In this document: positions 62,356 through 64,000 of the stretch, piece after piece
Layout: each line of letters begins with the position of its first letter
Position numbering within the stretch: the first letter of the stretch is position 1
Source of the DNA: Atopobiaceae bacterium
Lineage (GTDB): Bacteria > Actinomycetota > Coriobacteriia > Coriobacteriales > Atopobiaceae
Direction of reading: 5' to 3'
DNA length: 64,000 nt
NCBI GenBank assembly: GCA_022483015.1
Contig: JAKVOB010000001.1
Location: 1,264,902-1,328,901 of the forward strand
Notes under the pieces: generated by a model
What the model was told of the DNA's origin: nothing
Databases searched by the model: none
Seen by the model: the letters and a program-made list of their open reading frames with translations, nothing else
Made by a program: the position numbers and the translations under genes

Positions 62356-63300
62356 TCAGTAGGTGAACCTGTCCGTATAGGTCTTGCCGTCGCCGACATA
62401 GCCGGTGTTGTCCTGCGCTGCCGCGAAGGTGAGGTCCACCCGCGACCACGTGCCATTCTCTATGGTTACCTCGGAGCTGGTCCAACTGCCATCAATGTAT
62501 ACCATTATCCATGCGTGGTAGATATTATTCGGCGAAACGTAGCCTGTGACCACCTTGCATGGTATGCCGAGGCTCCTCAGCATGGCCGCGCCCAGCGACG
62601 CGTAGTCGAAGCAGATGCCCTTGCCCGACGAGAGCGTCTCGTCGGGGTCAGGGATGTAGCCGGTGGAGTCTGCGAGCTGTGCGGCCTTGTCGGTGTCGTA
62701 GGTGACGTTCTGGGTGATGTAGTCGAACACGTCCCTCACCACGTCCCCCTCGTTCGTGGCGCCTTGCGTCACCTCGGCGGCCTTGGCCACGCAGGCGGAG
62801 TCGGCCGAGTAGTCGCAGTAGACGTTGGGCCGTAGGTAGGGCGCGAACTCCGAGGAGAGCGTGACGTCGGTCGTGGTCGCGTTGACCTCGACGTAGTTGT
62901 TGCCGCTCGTGTTGCGCATGACACGGAAGGTGTAGGTGCCGTCACCCATGTTGAGGGGGACCTCGATGGGGGTCCCATCCTGGGGAAGGTCGTAGTTGTA
63001 GGTCTCGTCACCCGAGGTCACGGTGAACTTGAGGCGGACCGTGCTGGTGGCGGAGGCTCCCACCACGCCATCGGCCACGCTCGAGACGTCGATGAGCGAG
63101 TCGTTGGCCGAGACGGCCCCGTCCGCCGAGAAGTCCGTCTCTGAGATGGAGGCAGGCTTGGTCCAGGTGGGGCCAGAGGTCTCCTCCTTGGTGGCGGAGG
63201 ATCCGCAGGCGGCAAGGACGCATCCCACGCCTGCGACGATGAGTGCGAGGAGCATGAGGCGGAGCGCCCGTGGGGGAGCGTCGTGCCTGCGCCATTCCAT
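62356..63300 (-). CDS. Transglutaminase-like lipoprotein
   Basis: The 314-residue product carries a lipoprotein signal (LMLLALIVAGVGCVLAAC, lipobox LAAC). A ~110-residue beta domain follows, then a transglutaminase/cysteine-protease core: GKGICFDYASLGAAMLRSLG (catalytic Cys), NNIYHAWIMVYIDG (His) and SRVDLTF (Asp). Such proteins cross-link or cleave peptides outside the cell. GAGGGGAGG stands before ATG 63300. It is the first gene of the right-hand pilus operon, 56 bp before pilC, so a role in pilus or surface protein maturation is possible but unproven. Confidence 0.8.
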   Translation of the reverse strand: MEWRRHDAPPRALRLMLLALIVAGVGCVLAACGSSATKEETSGPTWTKPASISETDFSADGAVSANDSLIDVSSVADGVVGASATSTVRLKFTVTSGDETYNYDLPQDGTPIEVPLNMGDGTYTFRVMRNTSGNNYVEVNATTTDVTLSSEFAPYLRPNVYCDYSADSACVAKAAEVTQGATNEGDVVRDVFDYITQNVTYDTDKAAQLADSTGYIPDPDETLSSGKGICFDYASLGAAMLRSLGIPCKVVTGYVSPNNIYHAWIMVYIDGSWTSSEVTIENGTWSRVDLTFAAAQDNTGYVGDGKTYTDRFTY

Positions 63301-63518
63301 GAGCGACCTCCCCTCGCGTCCCTGGGCGGGTGCGGGAGGTGGATTCCTCCCATCGGACCCATGGTAAGGGGTCCGCCTCCCCAGTAAGGCGTTCCTACCC
63401 GCTGATGGTGCCGCACACACGGGGAAGGGTACCGCTCGCGGTGGCGTCACCGCGGTTTTTGGTTCTCGGTCGAGTGCGCGTCGCCGCGTGCTATGCTCTG
63501 ATGCGTCACGAGGGTATA

Positions 63519-63542
63519 ACCAAAACATACCAAGTCATACCA
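63519..63542 (+). promoter_or_regulatory. ACCA motif repeated every 10 bp before the RelB/DinJ-like gene
   Basis: ACCA occurs at 63519, 63529 and 63539 in an AT-rich patch 16-39 bp before the start codon. One-turn phasing suits a ribbon-helix-helix autoregulator. The remainder of 63301-63518 holds no gene. Confidence 0.35.
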
Positions 63543-63557
63543 GAAACGAAGCAGGAC

Positions 63558-63773
63558 ATGTCAGAGAAGATGACCCCGGTGGTCGCAAAGGTGCTCCCCT
63601 CCGAGAAGGAGCGCTTCTACGCCGCGACATCACAGATCGGCACCACACCCTCTAACGCCATTCGCATGTTCATCTCGGCCTTCAACAAGGCCGGTACCTT
63701 CCCGTTCGAGATGCTCCCGCCGGATGCGTGCGGTGCGTCGGCAGACGGAAGGGCCCCCGCACGCGAGGCGTGA
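63558..63773 (+). CDS. RelB/DinJ-family antitoxin-like ribbon-helix-helix protein (no toxin visible)
   Basis: The 71-residue product reads MTPVVAKVLPSEKERFYAAT, then IGTTPSNAIRMFISAFNKAG and TFPFEM. This is the RelB/DinJ pattern of a short beta strand, helix, turn with 'T-S-AIRMF' and a 'PF' end. Such proteins bind DNA as dimers and neutralise RelE/YafQ-type RNases. No toxin gene follows; the next gene is on the other strand. ATG 63558 is chosen for the family-typical start. A longer start at 63501 would cover the phased ACCA repeats. Confidence 0.7.
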   Translation: MSEKMTPVVAKVLPSEKERFYAATSQIGTTPSNAIRMFISAFNKAGTFPFEMLPPDACGASADGRAPAREA

Positions 63774-63810
63774 CGGAGGTCCCTGGGAGGTCGTTGACGT
63801 GCGAGAGCGG

Positions 63811-64000
63811 CTAGTGCTTCTCGGGTGCGGCAGGAGACGGTCCTGACCCGTCCTCGACCTTGGTGACGGCCGTGCCGCGACGGTGGCAGGCCACCAGTAT
63901 GTAGACGCAGCCGACCACGGCCGAGGTGATGGTGCCGGCCAGGATCGCGCACTTGGCGGCCAAGATCTCCTCGGGGTCGGTGAAGGCGAGGCCCGAGATG
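63811..64000 (-). CDS. nhaA: Na+/H+ antiporter NhaA, C-terminal fragment (cut by window edge)
   Basis: The last 62 residues before the TAG at 63811-63813 read ISGLAFTDPEEILAAKCAIL, then AGTITSAVVGCVYILV and a charged tail ending PAAPEKH. The ISGLAF.DPE...AK..IL.GS pattern is the final segment of NhaA. The rest of the gene lies beyond the window. The tail is longer than in E. coli. Confidence 0.75.
   Translation of the reverse strand, partial: ISGLAFTDPEEILAAKCAILAGTITSAVVGCVYILVACHRRGTAVTKVEDGSGPSPAAPEKH

Overview
The window looks like a chromosomal segment of a high-GC, Gram-positive, anaerobic actinobacterium. Best guess is class Coriobacteriia, of the Olsenella/Atopobium type. This is inferred from the GC-rich codon use, GatCAB transamidation, type IV pilus genes in an actinobacterial background, a PflX-type radical SAM protein, and the GlpA-like/FAD oxidoreductase/DUF1667 trio. 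No species call is possible from the sequence alone.

Layout. (1) 1-16404, minus strand: one long operon of overlapping genes, transcribed right to left. It encodes an HPt protein, a 2161-residue REC/GGDEF/EAL/PAS/GGDEF c-di-GMP protein, a 2164-residue prepilin fused to two GLUG-repeat blocks, three small pilin-like proteins and PilB (cut by the window edge). (2) 16.6-18.1 kb: infC-rpmI-rplT behind a structured leader. (3) 18.3-19.5 kb: a TagO/WecA-type transferase with a 3' frameshift. (4) 19.8-23.2 kb: a three-gene flavoprotein operon. (5) 23.6-34.0 kb: an AbiEi-like/DUF559-like gene between repeat clusters, tRNA-Ala(CGC), a radical SAM gene, a tail-anchored small protein, pncB, argS, a double-MarR regulator, and rho with an N/Q-rich insert. 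(6) 34.1-48.1 kb: an SDR gene, a broken IS110 element beside a 5'-truncated MBOAT gene and its SGNH partner, then dTDP-rhamnose genes (rfbA, rfbD, rfbC, rfbB) split by a large Tat-exported PLC-like protein, then a DUF4012 protein. (7) 48.3-54.3 kb: fba, two tandem NlpC/P60 hydrolases, a BASS transporter, and an MFS exporter behind a leader-peptide-like 5' region. (8) 54.4-58.3 kb: a small gene and gatCAB. (9) 58.4-63.3 kb, minus strand: a second pilus operon with a transglutaminase-like lipoprotein, pilC, four small pilin-like proteins and a frameshifted pilT. The end holds an orphan RelB/DinJ-type antitoxin and the 3' end of nhaA.

How the parts relate. The two pilus blocks are complementary: pilB and the giant adhesin-like pilin on the left, pilC and pilT on the right. 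They probably serve one machine. The giant pilin sits downstream of, and overlaps, a bifunctional c-di-GMP protein and a phosphotransfer protein, which suggests signal-controlled display of a pilus-borne adhesin. The middle of the window is cell-envelope work: rhamnose precursor supply, polyprenyl-linked glycan initiation, O-acylation and wall hydrolysis.

The most unusual DNA feature is a family of 61-bp imperfect palindromes. It occurs nine times in four clusters between 18.1 and 27.1 kb, and every cluster has an exact 83-bp period.
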